Source: Calothrix sp. PCC 7507
GTDB taxonomy: Bacteria; Cyanobacteriota; Cyanobacteriia; Cyanobacteriales; Nostocaceae
NCBI RefSeq assembly: GCF_000316575.1
Contig: NC_019682.1
Location: 2,478,001 to 2,542,000 of the forward strand
Length of the DNA: 64,000 bases
Direction of reading: 5' to 3'
Shown: positions 26,841 through 34,796 of the stretch, piece after piece
Layout of the letters: each line of letters starts with the position of its first letter
Numbering within the stretch: the first letter of the stretch is position 1
Position numbers and translations under genes: made by a program
Notes under the pieces: model-generated
The model's database searches: none
The model's input: only the letters and a program-made list of their open reading frames with translations
What the model was told of the DNA's origin: nothing

Positions 26841-27941
26841 ATGAAAGTCTTATATCTGGCAAATTTCCCTCAAGCAGATCAAGCATGGGAGCGATGGAAG
26901 ACAGGCCAAAAGCGAGAAAGTCCAGAACACGGACTATGGGGAGCAACTCATCTTCATAATTATGGAATTGAGACAGACTTACTTCCATATGAAAAATATA
27001 CTGCACTTAAGAAAATAAGTCGTTTTCTCAAACTAGGAGATATTGACTTGCAATTTCGGGCGTTTTTAGCGCTATCTAAATATGATTTAGTGTATTCATC
27101 TAGTCAGACTGGAACATTATTCCTGGCATTTTTGAGAGCTATTGGCATATTGCGAAAGCCCGTTGTTGTAAAACTTGAGCGTCCATTCAATGTTAATTTT
27201 CTCACTAAAATTATACTGCCATTATTTGCTAGGGGACATGATAAGATTTTGTGTCTAAGTAGCAGGGTAGAAAATCAACTTCATGATGAATTTGGTATTC
27301 CTAAATCTAAGCTGGCTTTGCTAGATTGGGGTCCAGATTTGCCGTCTTATGATGAAGAGAAACAAGGACAATCTGCCGAAATGAATCCGCCGATAATTAT
27401 TAGCGCAGGTAATATTAGCCGTGATTATAATTCGTTGGCTGAGGCAGTAAGAAATCTCAATTGTAGTGTCCACATTTATTGTTCTAAAAGTTCGGCACCA
27501 ACTATAGATAATCTGCCTGAACAAGTAAAATGTCAATATAAGCATCCCACTGCAACTACAGCTTTAACTTGGCAGGATTTGGTCATGAAATATGAGAAAT
27601 CCTATGCTGTTGCTATTCCGCTGGAAATTCCGGAATCACGAGTCGATAATACTCCCTTGTATGGGTTAACTAGCTTGTTAGATGCGATGGCAATGGGAAA
27701 AGCTGTGATTATGACTTACCATCGCCAAGTAAATATCGATGTCGTCAAAGAAGGAATTGGCTTGTGGGTTGAACCAGGTGATGTCAAAGGATGGGAGAAA
27801 GCAATTGCATATTTGTTAGACCATCCAGAGGAAACGGAGCAAATGGGTAAACGTGCCCTACAGTTAGCAAAAGAAAAATACAATTTAGATACTTTTTCGT
27901 CTCAACTGGCAGTTGCGTTAAAAAGTACTATCAAACAGTAA
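26841..27941 (+). CDS. Glycosyltransferase (GT-B fold, group 1-like)
   Basis: A 366-aa protein beginning MKVLYLANFPQADQAWERW. It has a GT-B layout: N-terminal acceptor domain with YDLVYSSSQTGTLFLAFLRA, then a donor domain with PPIIISAGNISRDYNSLAEAV and a C-terminal LTSLLDAMAMGKAVIMTYHRQ...GLWVEPGDVKGWEKAI. The usual EX7E glutamates are not obvious, so it is a divergent member. It probably supplies a further sugar to the exopolysaccharide. The gene follows the acetyltransferase by 174 bp and precedes the GH74-like gene. Confidence 0.85.
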   Translation: MKVLYLANFPQADQAWERWKTGQKRESPEHGLWGATHLHNYGIETDLLPYEKYTALKKISRFLKLGDIDLQFRAFLALSKYDLVYSSSQTGTLFLAFLRAIGILRKPVVVKLERPFNVNFLTKIILPLFARGHDKILCLSSRVENQLHDEFGIPKSKLALLDWGPDLPSYDEEKQGQSAEMNPPIIISAGNISRDYNSLAEAVRNLNCSVHIYCSKSSAPTIDNLPEQVKCQYKHPTATTALTWQDLVMKYEKSYAVAIPLEIPESRVDNTPLYGLTSLLDAMAMGKAVIMTYHRQVNIDVVKEGIGLWVEPGDVKGWEKAIAYLLDHPEETEQMGKRALQLAKEKYNLDTFSSQLAVALKSTIKQ

Positions 27942-28050
27942 GACTTTACTCCAATTTGTAGTTGGTTTTGGAATTACTACACTCTGCATTAGTAACTGAC
28001 ATAAGCACCTTGTAAAGCGGAGACATTATTACTTAACGTTTGGGTGAAGT

Positions 28051-30336
28051 ATGTCTACTAAGTTCAGGTTAAATCGATTTAGCCGTGCGGCTTTAGTTGC
28101 GATCGCTAGCTTTGCACTAACTCAAAGTGCGTACATACCTGTTCCTGTCCCCAGGGTAGATACTATCAATTCAGCAGTTGCATCTGTGGCTGATGAAACC
28201 TCTGCGCCCTACAGTTGGGGTAATGTGGCGATTAATGGTATGGGCTTTGTGACAGGGTTGGTAATTCATCCAGCCGCACCAGACTTGATTTATGCCCGTA
28301 CTGATGTAGGCGGGGTTTTCCGCTGGGATGCGACTGCATCTCAGTGGATACCATTGATGGATGGTTTTGGTCGCGATCAAAAACACTACTACAGTATTGA
28401 AAGTATTGCACTCGACCCAAAAAATCCTGATGTGATTTATGCAGCAGTTGGAGGCTACACTCAAGAAGCCAATGGTGAGATTCTTAAGTCGAGCGATCGC
28501 GGAATTACATGGATTGCTACAGGTTTGAGAACACCCACGGGTGAACATGTACGGATGGGTGGAAATGAGAATTGGCGATGGGTAGGAGAACGTCTCGCAG
28601 TTGATCCTAATAATAGCCAAGTGATCTATTTTGGTTCGCGTTTGGATGGGTTATACCAAAGTTCTGACGGCGCAGTTTCTTGGAAAAAAGTTACTAGTTT
28701 TCCAGCAACAGGAACTGCAAACGGTGGACTCGCTTTTGTGCTGTTTGATCCGCAAACTACTAAAACCTATGTTGGTGTCATCGGGGGCGGGGTATATAGT
28801 AGCAAAAATGGTGGTGCAAATTGGCAACTGCTAAAAGATGACCCAGGCGTAAATCAAAATCCTCAACAGGCGGCTATTGCTAAAGATGGTACGCTTTACA
28901 TCGCCTTCTTCACATCCTCTGACACTCCTCAAGGAGAGGTATGGAAATACGCTAACAACCAATGGATACAAATTACCCCTGAATCCAATAAGAATTACAC
29001 TAGCGTCACGATTGATCCAAACAATCCTGATATTGTGATGGTGGCTGAATATCCTTTGAGTTCATCAGGGATGTATCGCTCAATCAATGGTGGAAAAAAC
29101 TGGGATCGTGTTCGTCTGGATGTCAAAGCCGAGAGATGGTGGCCTAGTTGGCATCTTCACACCTTGATGGGAAGATTAGTGATTAATCCTCACAATCCAA
29201 AGCAAGTCTGGCTCACTACTGGGTTTGGTGTGATGCGGACAGATGACATTACTGTTAGCCCATCTAACTGGGTAACCTATATGTCTAACCTAGAAGAATT
29301 GGTTACTTTTGTGGTCAAAAGTCCTCCATTGGTTGGAGGGGCTGCTTTGTTGAGTGGTATTGCAGACATGGATGGCTTTCGTCATCTATCAATAACGAAT
29401 ATTCCATCCCAGACTTATGAGCGCGGAAAATTCGCTGATACTACAGGGATGGATTTTTCTGAAGCTAATCCCTTTATTGTAGTCAGGGTTGGCAGTTCTC
29501 CAGGAGTAGGAGGGCGGGAAGATAGCCAAGTGCGGGGGGCTTATTCTAGCGATAACGGGCAAAACTGGAGGCCGTTTTCAGTGCCACCGACTGGTGCAGT
29601 CAATGGTAAAGTGGCAGTCTCAGCAACTTTGCAGCCTAATGGTTATCCAATTATTGTTTGGGCACCCCAAGGTAATGTTTATCCCCACAGATCGCTGGAT
29701 GGTGGTCAAACATGGCTATCTGTAACCGGAGCGCCTAATGGCACAATATCCCAACTTTGGTTTCCCAGTCAAGCTGTAGCATCAGATCGCGTCGATGGTA
29801 ATGTTTTTTACCTTTATAAATACGACGATGACAAAAATAAAACCTATGGGGGAACATTTTATCGCAGCGTAGATGGTGGGGCTACCTGGAAGCCGACAGT
29901 GACTAATTTACCCAATGACCATCTTCATTATGTAAAAGCAGTTCCTGGTATGAGAGGGCATGTTTGGTTGAGTGTTTACGGAAACTCTCTTTATCGCTCT
30001 GGTGATGGCGGCCAGAGTTTCACCCGCCTAGCTAATGTACAACGAGCAGATGAATTGACTTTTGGGAAACCAGCTTCTGGTCGTACTAATTCCACTGTCT
30101 TTGTCTATGGTGTTGTCAACCAAACAGAGGGATTGTTTCGTTCTGACGATGCTACAAGTTTACCTGGAGATGCGGCTGGTGCAACATGGATGAAAGTTTC
30201 TACTGCTAACCAAGCATTTGGTAATGTAACTTATTTGGAAGGCGATCGCTTGAAATTCGGCGGAATTTACGTTGGTACAGGTGGACGAGGTATTTTCTAT
30301 GGACAGCCAAATCTAAAAATTTACTCACCAAGGTAA
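28051..30336 (+). CDS. Secreted GH74-like (xyloglucanase/endoglucanase-type) beta-propeller glycosidase
   Basis: A 761-aa protein with a signal peptide (hydrophobic core RAALVAIASFALTQSA, residues 12-27). It is followed by two seven-bladed-propeller-like halves built from repeats of the type SSDRGITW, SSDGAVSW, SKNGGANW and SVDGGATW. Family GH74 signatures are clear: YARTDVGGVFRWD with D85 at the catalytic-base position, GERLAVDPNNSQVIYFGSRLDGLYQSSD, and GIADMDGFRH with D439 at the position of the second catalytic Asp. GH74 enzymes cleave beta-1,4-glucan backbones such as xyloglucan. Lying at the end of the exopolysaccharide cluster, it may trim or release the polymer. Both acidic residues are kept, so activity is plausible; substrate is unknown. 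Confidence 0.85.
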   Translation: MSTKFRLNRFSRAALVAIASFALTQSAYIPVPVPRVDTINSAVASVADETSAPYSWGNVAINGMGFVTGLVIHPAAPDLIYARTDVGGVFRWDATASQWIPLMDGFGRDQKHYYSIESIALDPKNPDVIYAAVGGYTQEANGEILKSSDRGITWIATGLRTPTGEHVRMGGNENWRWVGERLAVDPNNSQVIYFGSRLDGLYQSSDGAVSWKKVTSFPATGTANGGLAFVLFDPQTTKTYVGVIGGGVYSSKNGGANWQLLKDDPGVNQNPQQAAIAKDGTLYIAFFTSSDTPQGEVWKYANNQWIQITPESNKNYTSVTIDPNNPDIVMVAEYPLSSSGMYRSINGGKNWDRVRLDVKAERWWPSWHLHTLMGRLVINPHNPKQVWLTTGFGVMRTDDITVSPSNWVTYMSNLEELVTFVVKSPPLVGGAALLSGIADMDGFRHLSITNIPSQTYERGKFADTTGMDFSEANPFIVVRVGSSPGVGGREDSQVRGAYSSDNGQNWRPFSVPPTGAVNGKVAVSATLQPNGYPIIVWAPQGNVYPHRSLDGGQTWLSVTGAPNGTISQLWFPSQAVASDRVDGNVFYLYKYDDDKNKTYGGTFYRSVDGGATWKPTVTNLPNDHLHYVKAVPGMRGHVWLSVYGNSLYRSGDGGQSFTRLANVQRADELTFGKPASGRTNSTVFVYGVVNQTEGLFRSDDATSLPGDAAGATWMKVSTANQAFGNVTYLEGDRLKFGGIYVGTGGRGIFYGQPNLKIYSPR

Positions 30337-30385
30337 TCCACAAGCCCATCGCCGCTTCATTATCCATTAAAGATGCTCAACGCCG

Positions 30386-30414
30386 GAAAAATAAAAACCC
30401 GCTACAGCGGGTTT
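30386..30414 (-). terminator. Terminator hairpin of the PirA-like gene
   Basis: The stem AAACCCGCT/AGCGGGTTT (30395-30403, 30406-30414) is followed on the minus strand by TTTTATTTTT. That run favours termination of the minus-strand gene ending at 30450. On the plus strand it could weakly serve the GH74-like gene. Confidence 0.75.
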
Positions 30415-30449
30415 ACACACAACAAAACTATGAACTATGAACACTTGAT

Positions 30450-30605
30450 TTAGCTGAAATACTTGAGTTCTGCCTCTAGTTGCCGAATCAGCTTTTCGTC
30501 GCCCTTCGCTCTGGCTACTTGCAAGCGATGTTCTAGGCTTTTTTGAATACTCTGTCTATGAGTTTCTTTTGCTTTCGTTACTGCTTGGAGTCTATTGCTA
30601 TTCAT
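30450..30605 (-). CDS. pirA: PirA-like small PII-interacting regulator of arginine synthesis
   Basis: A 51-codon gene on the minus strand. ATG at 30605-30603 is preceded by an AGAGG ribosome site 8 nt upstream. The product begins MNSNRLQAVTKAKETHRQ and continues SIQKSLEHRLQVARAKGDEK to LIRQLEAELKYFS. Length, charge pattern and the LEHRL.VARAKG..KL.RQLEAE core agree with what I recall of PirA (Ssr0692 of Synechocystis). That protein binds PII and thereby limits activation of N-acetylglutamate kinase. The gene has its own terminator and an NtcA-type palindrome about 60 bp upstream of the start. Coding status is well supported; the name rests on recalled similarity. Confidence 0.68.
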   Translation of the reverse strand: MNSNRLQAVTKAKETHRQSIQKSLEHRLQVARAKGDEKLIRQLEAELKYFS

Positions 30606-30664
30606 AGTAATTACCTCTTTAATTTACTTTATATGTCTTGTAATCCTAACATAACACAAATTTA

Positions 30665-30678
30665 GTAGCTGTTGCTAC
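30665..30678 (-). promoter_or_regulatory. NtcA-type binding palindrome upstream of the PirA-like gene
   Basis: GTA-GCTGTTGC-TAC, an exact match to the NtcA consensus GTA-N8-TAC, lies 60 bp upstream of the ATG of the minus-strand gene and 37 bp upstream of the divergent gene at 30715. No TAN3T box sits at the usual activating distance (20-24 bp): candidates are at 11 bp (TATGTT) and 16 bp (TAGGAT). The site is thus more compatible with repression or with a nonstandard layout. Confidence 0.5.
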
Positions 30679-30714
30679 AGAAAAATATGTTTTAGTGTAT
30701 GTTTATAGTAAAGC

Positions 30715-31518
30715 ATGTTTAAGCAGCAAATAAATCAGCCCAGAGTCCTGACCTTACTCAGCGATTTTGGCGATCGCGATGTGTATGTAGGTGTAATGAA
30801 AGGAGTTGTTTTCCAAATCAACCCTAGGCTAACGGTGATAGACTTAACGCACCGCATACCACCACAAAACATTGTTGCAGCTAGGTTTTGTTTGATGAAT
30901 GCTTACCCCTATTTCCCAGAGGGGACAGTGCATGTCGCGGTGGTAGATCCCGGCGTGGGAAGTGGTAGAAGGGCGATCGCTGTAGAATTTGCTCAAGGAT
31001 TTTTGGTGGGGCCAGATAATGGCATTTTCAGTGGGGTACTCAGTCAAAGTCCGGCAATTAGCGCCGTGGAACTTACAAATCTTAATTATTGGCGAACTCC
31101 TCAAGCAAGTAAAACTTTTCACGGTAGAGATATCTTTGCACCAGTGGGAGCTAATCTGGCCAGTGGAGTCCCTCTCCCACAGCTAGGAAGAGAAATTGAT
31201 CCTGCAACCTTGGTGAGTTTGGATATAGACAATTATCAGGTGACAACCACCGGGGTTGTGGGTTGCGTTCAATACGTTGATCACTTTGGCAACTTAATTA
31301 GTAACATTCCAGGAATTTACCTACAAGGCAAAACGTGGTACGTTCAAGCTGCTGGGTTAAAAATATCGGGTTGCGAAACTTACAGCGATGTGGGGATGGG
31401 AGAAGCGATCGCCTTAGTTGGTAGTCATGGCTGGGTAGAAATTGCTATCAACGGGGGGAATGCACACTTGCGGTTAGAGATCAACTTGCAAGATCCGGTA
31501 GAAGTCATTAGTTATTAG
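30715..31518 (+). CDS. SAM hydroxide adenosyltransferase (DUF62 family)
   Basis: A 267-aa member of the fluorinase/chlorinase-like superfamily that hydrolyses S-adenosylmethionine to adenosine and methionine. Visible motifs are LLSDFGDRDVYVGVMKG (D17, D20) near the N-terminus, HVAVVDPGVGSGRRAIAVE, GPDNGIFSG and KTFHGRDIFAPVGA, with the C-terminal domain VGCVQYVDHFGNLISNI. The hydroxide-type members keep an Asp-Arg-His set rather than the halogenase loop, and these residue types are present. The biological purpose in cyanobacteria is not settled. It is divergent from the PirA-like gene. Confidence 0.9.
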   Translation: MFKQQINQPRVLTLLSDFGDRDVYVGVMKGVVFQINPRLTVIDLTHRIPPQNIVAARFCLMNAYPYFPEGTVHVAVVDPGVGSGRRAIAVEFAQGFLVGPDNGIFSGVLSQSPAISAVELTNLNYWRTPQASKTFHGRDIFAPVGANLASGVPLPQLGREIDPATLVSLDIDNYQVTTTGVVGCVQYVDHFGNLISNIPGIYLQGKTWYVQAAGLKISGCETYSDVGMGEAIALVGSHGWVEIAINGGNAHLRLEINLQDPVEVISY

Positions 31519-31558
31519 ACTAGATACTAGAAATAACTCACACATATCTTTAATTCAT

Positions 31559-32203
31559 ATGACTACACAAACAGTATCTGCACCAGAAGTATATCAAGGT
31601 CAGTTTGGGGAATTTACCATTACTCCGAGCGATCGCACTAGCGTGATCATCTATCGCACTGGATTAATCATAGCTGCCCTCTGCTTTGCCATAGGTAGTG
31701 CTTTAGTTTTACTCAATCCTAGCCCTAATGCCATACAAGCAATTACGCCTTTGTATACTTGTTTCAGTCTGGCTCTTGGTGTAAGTTTATTGACCATCCA
31801 TATATATATGGCATCACTACATCGAGTGTTACAGGTTTTCTGGCTAATTGGTAGTATTGCTGCCTTTGTATTCGCTCATGCTGATAGTCAACCCTTTGCG
31901 GCCACTGTGTATAATCAGCCACTGACATTATTGGGAGTTGGTTTCACCTTTGCCGCTTTGACAGGCATTTATTTCAAAGAAGCCTTTTGCTTTAATCGCC
32001 TAGAAACCAAAGTATTAACTGTAACTGTACCATTGCTATTATTGGGTCATTTAGTAGGGATTTTACCAACTCAAGGGGAACAGATTCTATTAGGTATTTG
32101 GGCGATTTTATTTTTGGTATTTGCCCTGCGTAAATCAGTACAAGATATTCCTGCTGATATTGGCGATAAGTCTGTATTTACTTATTTGAAAAGTAAACAT
32201 TGA
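31559..32203 (+). CDS. DUF2301 integral membrane protein
   Basis: A 214-aa protein with a hydrophilic N-terminus (about 1-30, ending TPSDRTSVIIYR) and six or seven hydrophobic segments covering the rest. Sequence and layout match the DUF2301 family of cyanobacteria and plastid-bearing organisms, whose function is unknown. It follows the SAM hydrolase gene by 40 bp and may be co-transcribed. A family B element begins immediately after its stop codon. Confidence 0.82.
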   Translation: MTTQTVSAPEVYQGQFGEFTITPSDRTSVIIYRTGLIIAALCFAIGSALVLLNPSPNAIQAITPLYTCFSLALGVSLLTIHIYMASLHRVLQVFWLIGSIAAFVFAHADSQPFAATVYNQPLTLLGVGFTFAALTGIYFKEAFCFNRLETKVLTVTVPLLLLGHLVGILPTQGEQILLGIWAILFLVFALRKSVQDIPADIGDKSVFTYLKSKH

Positions 32204-32205
32204 GT

Positions 32206-32425
32206 CTATAGCAATCTTATTTGATTTCTGAAAAAATCTCCGTATCTGTAGGGTGGGCATTGCCCACCATATCCGGGTTTTGGTGGGCAATGCCCAACGC
32301 CACTTGACGCCAGTCCGCTCAAGTCGGGAAACCCGCCCACAGGGCTGGCTCCTTTAAGCCGGGAAACTCTAGTCGAGCAGTGGCTCCCCTACGTATATTT
32401 CAAAAATCAAATAGTAGTCCTATAG
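32206..32425. mobile_element. MITE-like element, family B copy 2
   Basis: 220 bp. The ends are CTATAGCAATCTTATTTGAT and the inverse ATCAAATAGTAGTCCTATAG. The interior holds paired GGTGGGCA-TGCCCACC palindromes with a 13-base loop reading ATATCCGGGTTTT, and the nested GCCAGT...CTGGCT module. It is nearly identical and in the same orientation as the copy at 35197-35414. Confidence 0.85.
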
Positions 32426-32778
32426 ATTTAAGAGGATGTTGGAAAAGTCTCCTTCTATGTCATGCTGAGGAACATTCCGCAAAGCTCCACTCAGATTGAC
32501 TTTTTATCCCTGATAAAATTTTTCAAACATGGTATAGGAATCGTCAAAAGCATAAACTTCCGCAAATACGGCTATGCAAATGCCAAGAAATTTGGACACT
32601 TGCGACTCAGGGATGGGTGATGGCGATCGCTGTTGTTGTTGCTGCCATATTTTGCACTATTAAGGCGTGCAGACGATTCTTGATGAAGCGATCGCCTATA
32701 TTTTTTAATTGGCAAACCTGAAGAAGAATATAAACCAAATTTGGGCATACTCAAACCAGTGGGTGTGAGGATAGACGA
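32426..32778. other. Intergenic region upstream of dprA
   Basis: About 350 bp. It contains a dispersed repeat (CATGCTGAGGAACATTCCGC at about 32461) and two HIP1 octamers. Short frames on both strands have no family resemblance. No gene was accepted. Confidence 0.4.
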
Positions 32779-33897
32779 GTGGTGGAAGAACGGGCGTATT
32801 GGCTAGCTTGGGCGCAAATTTCTGGGATTGGGCCAGTATTATTGCAACGCTTGCAACAGCATTTTGGCACGCTAGCGATCGCTTGGGATGCTACTGCGGC
32901 AGAATTAGCCAAGGTGGAGGGTTTCGGTTTTCAGACATTAGAAAAAGTGGTACAACAGCGATCGCGTCTACATCCACAACAAATACTCACCAAACACCAA
33001 GCAGAAAATCCTCATTTCTGGACACCAGCCGATGCAGATTATCCCCGCTTGCTGCTGGAAACTCCCTCCCCTCCACCCAGTTTGTACTATCGCGGCGAAG
33101 TTGATTTGCAAGAAAACCTGGGAAACAAACCCCTAGTTGGCATTGTTGGCACGCGTAAACCCTCAGATTATGGTATCCGTTGGACACGTCAAATTAGCAC
33201 AGCTTTAGCTAAAAATGGCTTTACAGTCGTCTCTGGAATGGCGGAAGGTATTGACACCGAAAGCCACTTGGCGACAATGAAAGCTGGTGGCAGGACGATC
33301 GCCGTTTTAGGTACGGGTGTAGATGTCATCTATCCCCACAAAAATCGGGATTTATACAAACAAATATTAACTTCTGGATTAGTCGTGAGTGAGTATCCCG
33401 CCAAAACGCCACCAGATCGCACTCATTTTCCCCGTCGCAATCGGATTATTGCTGGCTTGAGTCGTGCCATCTTGGTGATGGAAGCACCTTTGAAATCGGG
33501 TGCTTTAATTACAGCCACCTATGCCAATGATTTCGGACGCGATGTCTATGCATTACCGGGAAGAATTGATGACAATCCATCCCAAGGGTGCTTAAAACTA
33601 CTCTCTCAAGGCGCTTCTTATATTCTCACAGAACTAGACGAACTGTTAAAAATGCTGGGTGCAATTCCCCAACTAGATGCTGTTGAGGAATCTGCAACAC
33701 CGCAGCAGTTGACTTTGCCAGATTTATCGCCAGAACTGCAACAGGTAATGGATGCGATCGCCTCTGATATTTTGTCTTTTGATTTAATTGTCCAACAAAC
33801 AGGTATGCCTACCGGCTCAGTTTCCAGTGCTTTGCTGCAGTTGGAACTCATGAGTTTAGTCTCCCAACTACCAGGAATGCGATATCAAAAGTGTTAA
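32779..33897 (+). CDS. dprA: DNA processing protein DprA
   Basis: A 372-aa DprA/Smf protein that loads RecA on incoming single-stranded DNA during transformation. An N-terminal helix-hairpin-helix/SAM-like region (GIGPVLLQRLQQHFG) is followed by the Rossmann core with VGIVGTRKPSDYGI, VVSGMAEGIDTESHLATMKAGG, IYPHKNRDLY, FPRRNRIIAGLS and KSGALITATYAND. A C-terminal winged-helix region (about 310-370) completes the usual architecture. The start is GTG at 32779, with a second GTG immediately after. ComEC, the DNA-uptake channel, is encoded 13 kb away in this window, so competence genes are present. Confidence 0.95.
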   Translation: MVEERAYWLAWAQISGIGPVLLQRLQQHFGTLAIAWDATAAELAKVEGFGFQTLEKVVQQRSRLHPQQILTKHQAENPHFWTPADADYPRLLLETPSPPPSLYYRGEVDLQENLGNKPLVGIVGTRKPSDYGIRWTRQISTALAKNGFTVVSGMAEGIDTESHLATMKAGGRTIAVLGTGVDVIYPHKNRDLYKQILTSGLVVSEYPAKTPPDRTHFPRRNRIIAGLSRAILVMEAPLKSGALITATYANDFGRDVYALPGRIDDNPSQGCLKLLSQGASYILTELDELLKMLGAIPQLDAVEESATPQQLTLPDLSPELQQVMDAIASDILSFDLIVQQTGMPTGSVSSALLQLELMSLVSQLPGMRYQKC

Positions 33898-33921
33898 TGT
33901 TGAATATATAATAATTGGGTT

Positions 33922-34383
33922 ATGGCGCGAGATTTATTTCATAAAATTGTGAGATCTTCCCTAGAAAAAGACGGGTGGACTATTACAGATGACCCGTTAA
34001 GTATTCGTTGCGGTGGGGTTGATGTACAAATTGATTTAGGCGCGGAACGCCTCATTGCTGCATAAAAAGCCGGGGATAAAATAGCAGTTGAAATTAAAAG
34101 TTTCGCCAGCGCCTCAAAAATATCAGAATTTCATACAGCCTTGGGGCAATTTATCAACTATCGCATTGTCCTGAGGACAGAAGACCCTAAACAAATTTTA
34201 TATTTGGCAGTCCCTTCAGTAACCTATAACGATTTTTTTAGCCCTTCGACTCCGCTCAGGGCTAACGGTGAGCGAAGTCGAACCGTTAGCTTACCCTTTA
34301 CTCAAACAGTCGTACAAGAAACCCAAATTCTACTGCTAGTTTACAACATTGAAACAGAGGAAATATTGCAATGGTTAAGTTAG
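33922..34383 (+). pseudogene. xisH: xisH pseudogene (nonsense codon plus in-frame palindrome insertion)
   Basis: The frame starts MARDLFHKIVRSSLEKDGW and continues in-frame through the family core DKIAVEIKSFASASKISEFH and GQFINYRIVL to a C-terminus VYNIETEEILQWLS. XisH is the fdxN-element excision controlling factor family, usually about 138 aa with a nuclease-like fold. Codon 48 (34063-34065) is TAA where GAA would fit (AA-E-KAGDK). In addition about 51 bp at 34238-34288, made of two palindromic blocks, is inserted in frame between YNDFF and the LPFTQ segment. Both lesions suggest the gene is dead. The following xisI overlaps its 3' end and is intact. Confidence 0.85.
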
Positions 34384-34706
34384 ATGAATATCGCCTGAAA
34401 GTGCAGCAATTGCTAGAGAAATATGCACAGTATAAACCTAGTTATGGAGATGTAGAAGTCGAGCCAATATTTGATATACAACGTGACCACTACCAAATTA
34501 TCAGTGTCGGTTGGAATCAACAAAAACGGGTTTATGGTCCTATCATGCACCTGGATATCAAAAATGAAAAAATCTGGATTCAGCAGAATACTACTGAAGT
34601 AGATATCGCTGTGGAATTATTAGAAATGGGTGTACCTAAACAGGATATTGTCATTGGCTTTCATACACCAAAAATGCGTCAACTGTCCAGTTTTGCTGTG
34701 GGATAA
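34371..34706 (+). CDS. xisI: XisI-like protein
   Basis: A 111-aa protein matching the XisI family in length and motifs (VEVEPIFDIQRDHYQIISVGWNQQKRVYG, HLDIKNEKIWIQQNTTEVDIA, GVPKQDIVIGFHTPKMRQ). XisI was described with XisH as required for excision of the fdxN element in Anabaena heterocysts. XisH/XisI pairs are numerous in cyanobacterial genomes and most are not near the fdxN element, so their general role is unresolved. It overlaps the end of the xisH frame by 13 bp. Here its partner is broken while this frame stays open. Confidence 0.9.
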   Translation: MVKLDEYRLKVQQLLEKYAQYKPSYGDVEVEPIFDIQRDHYQIISVGWNQQKRVYGPIMHLDIKNEKIWIQQNTTEVDIAVELLEMGVPKQDIVIGFHTPKMRQLSSFAVG

Positions 34707-34796
34707 TCAGCGATCGCTCCCTCCCCACCAACGATCGCGCCATCACATCCATTGCTGTGGATAACCTCACCGAGTCCCCAGCGTATTATCTACTAT

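Noticed and set aside
30395-30414. Terminator of the GH74-like gene on the plus strand
   Set aside because: The plus-strand side lacks a T run; the minus-strand side has one, fitting the PirA-like gene better.
32572-32754. 60-aa minus-strand frame upstream of dprA
   Set aside because: Low-complexity basic composition and no start context; it overlaps HIP1-containing non-coding DNA.
33922-34706. An fdxN-type excision element at the xisH/xisI locus
   Set aside because: No XisF/XisC-type recombinase gene or nif gene is present; XisH/XisI pairs are common outside such elements.
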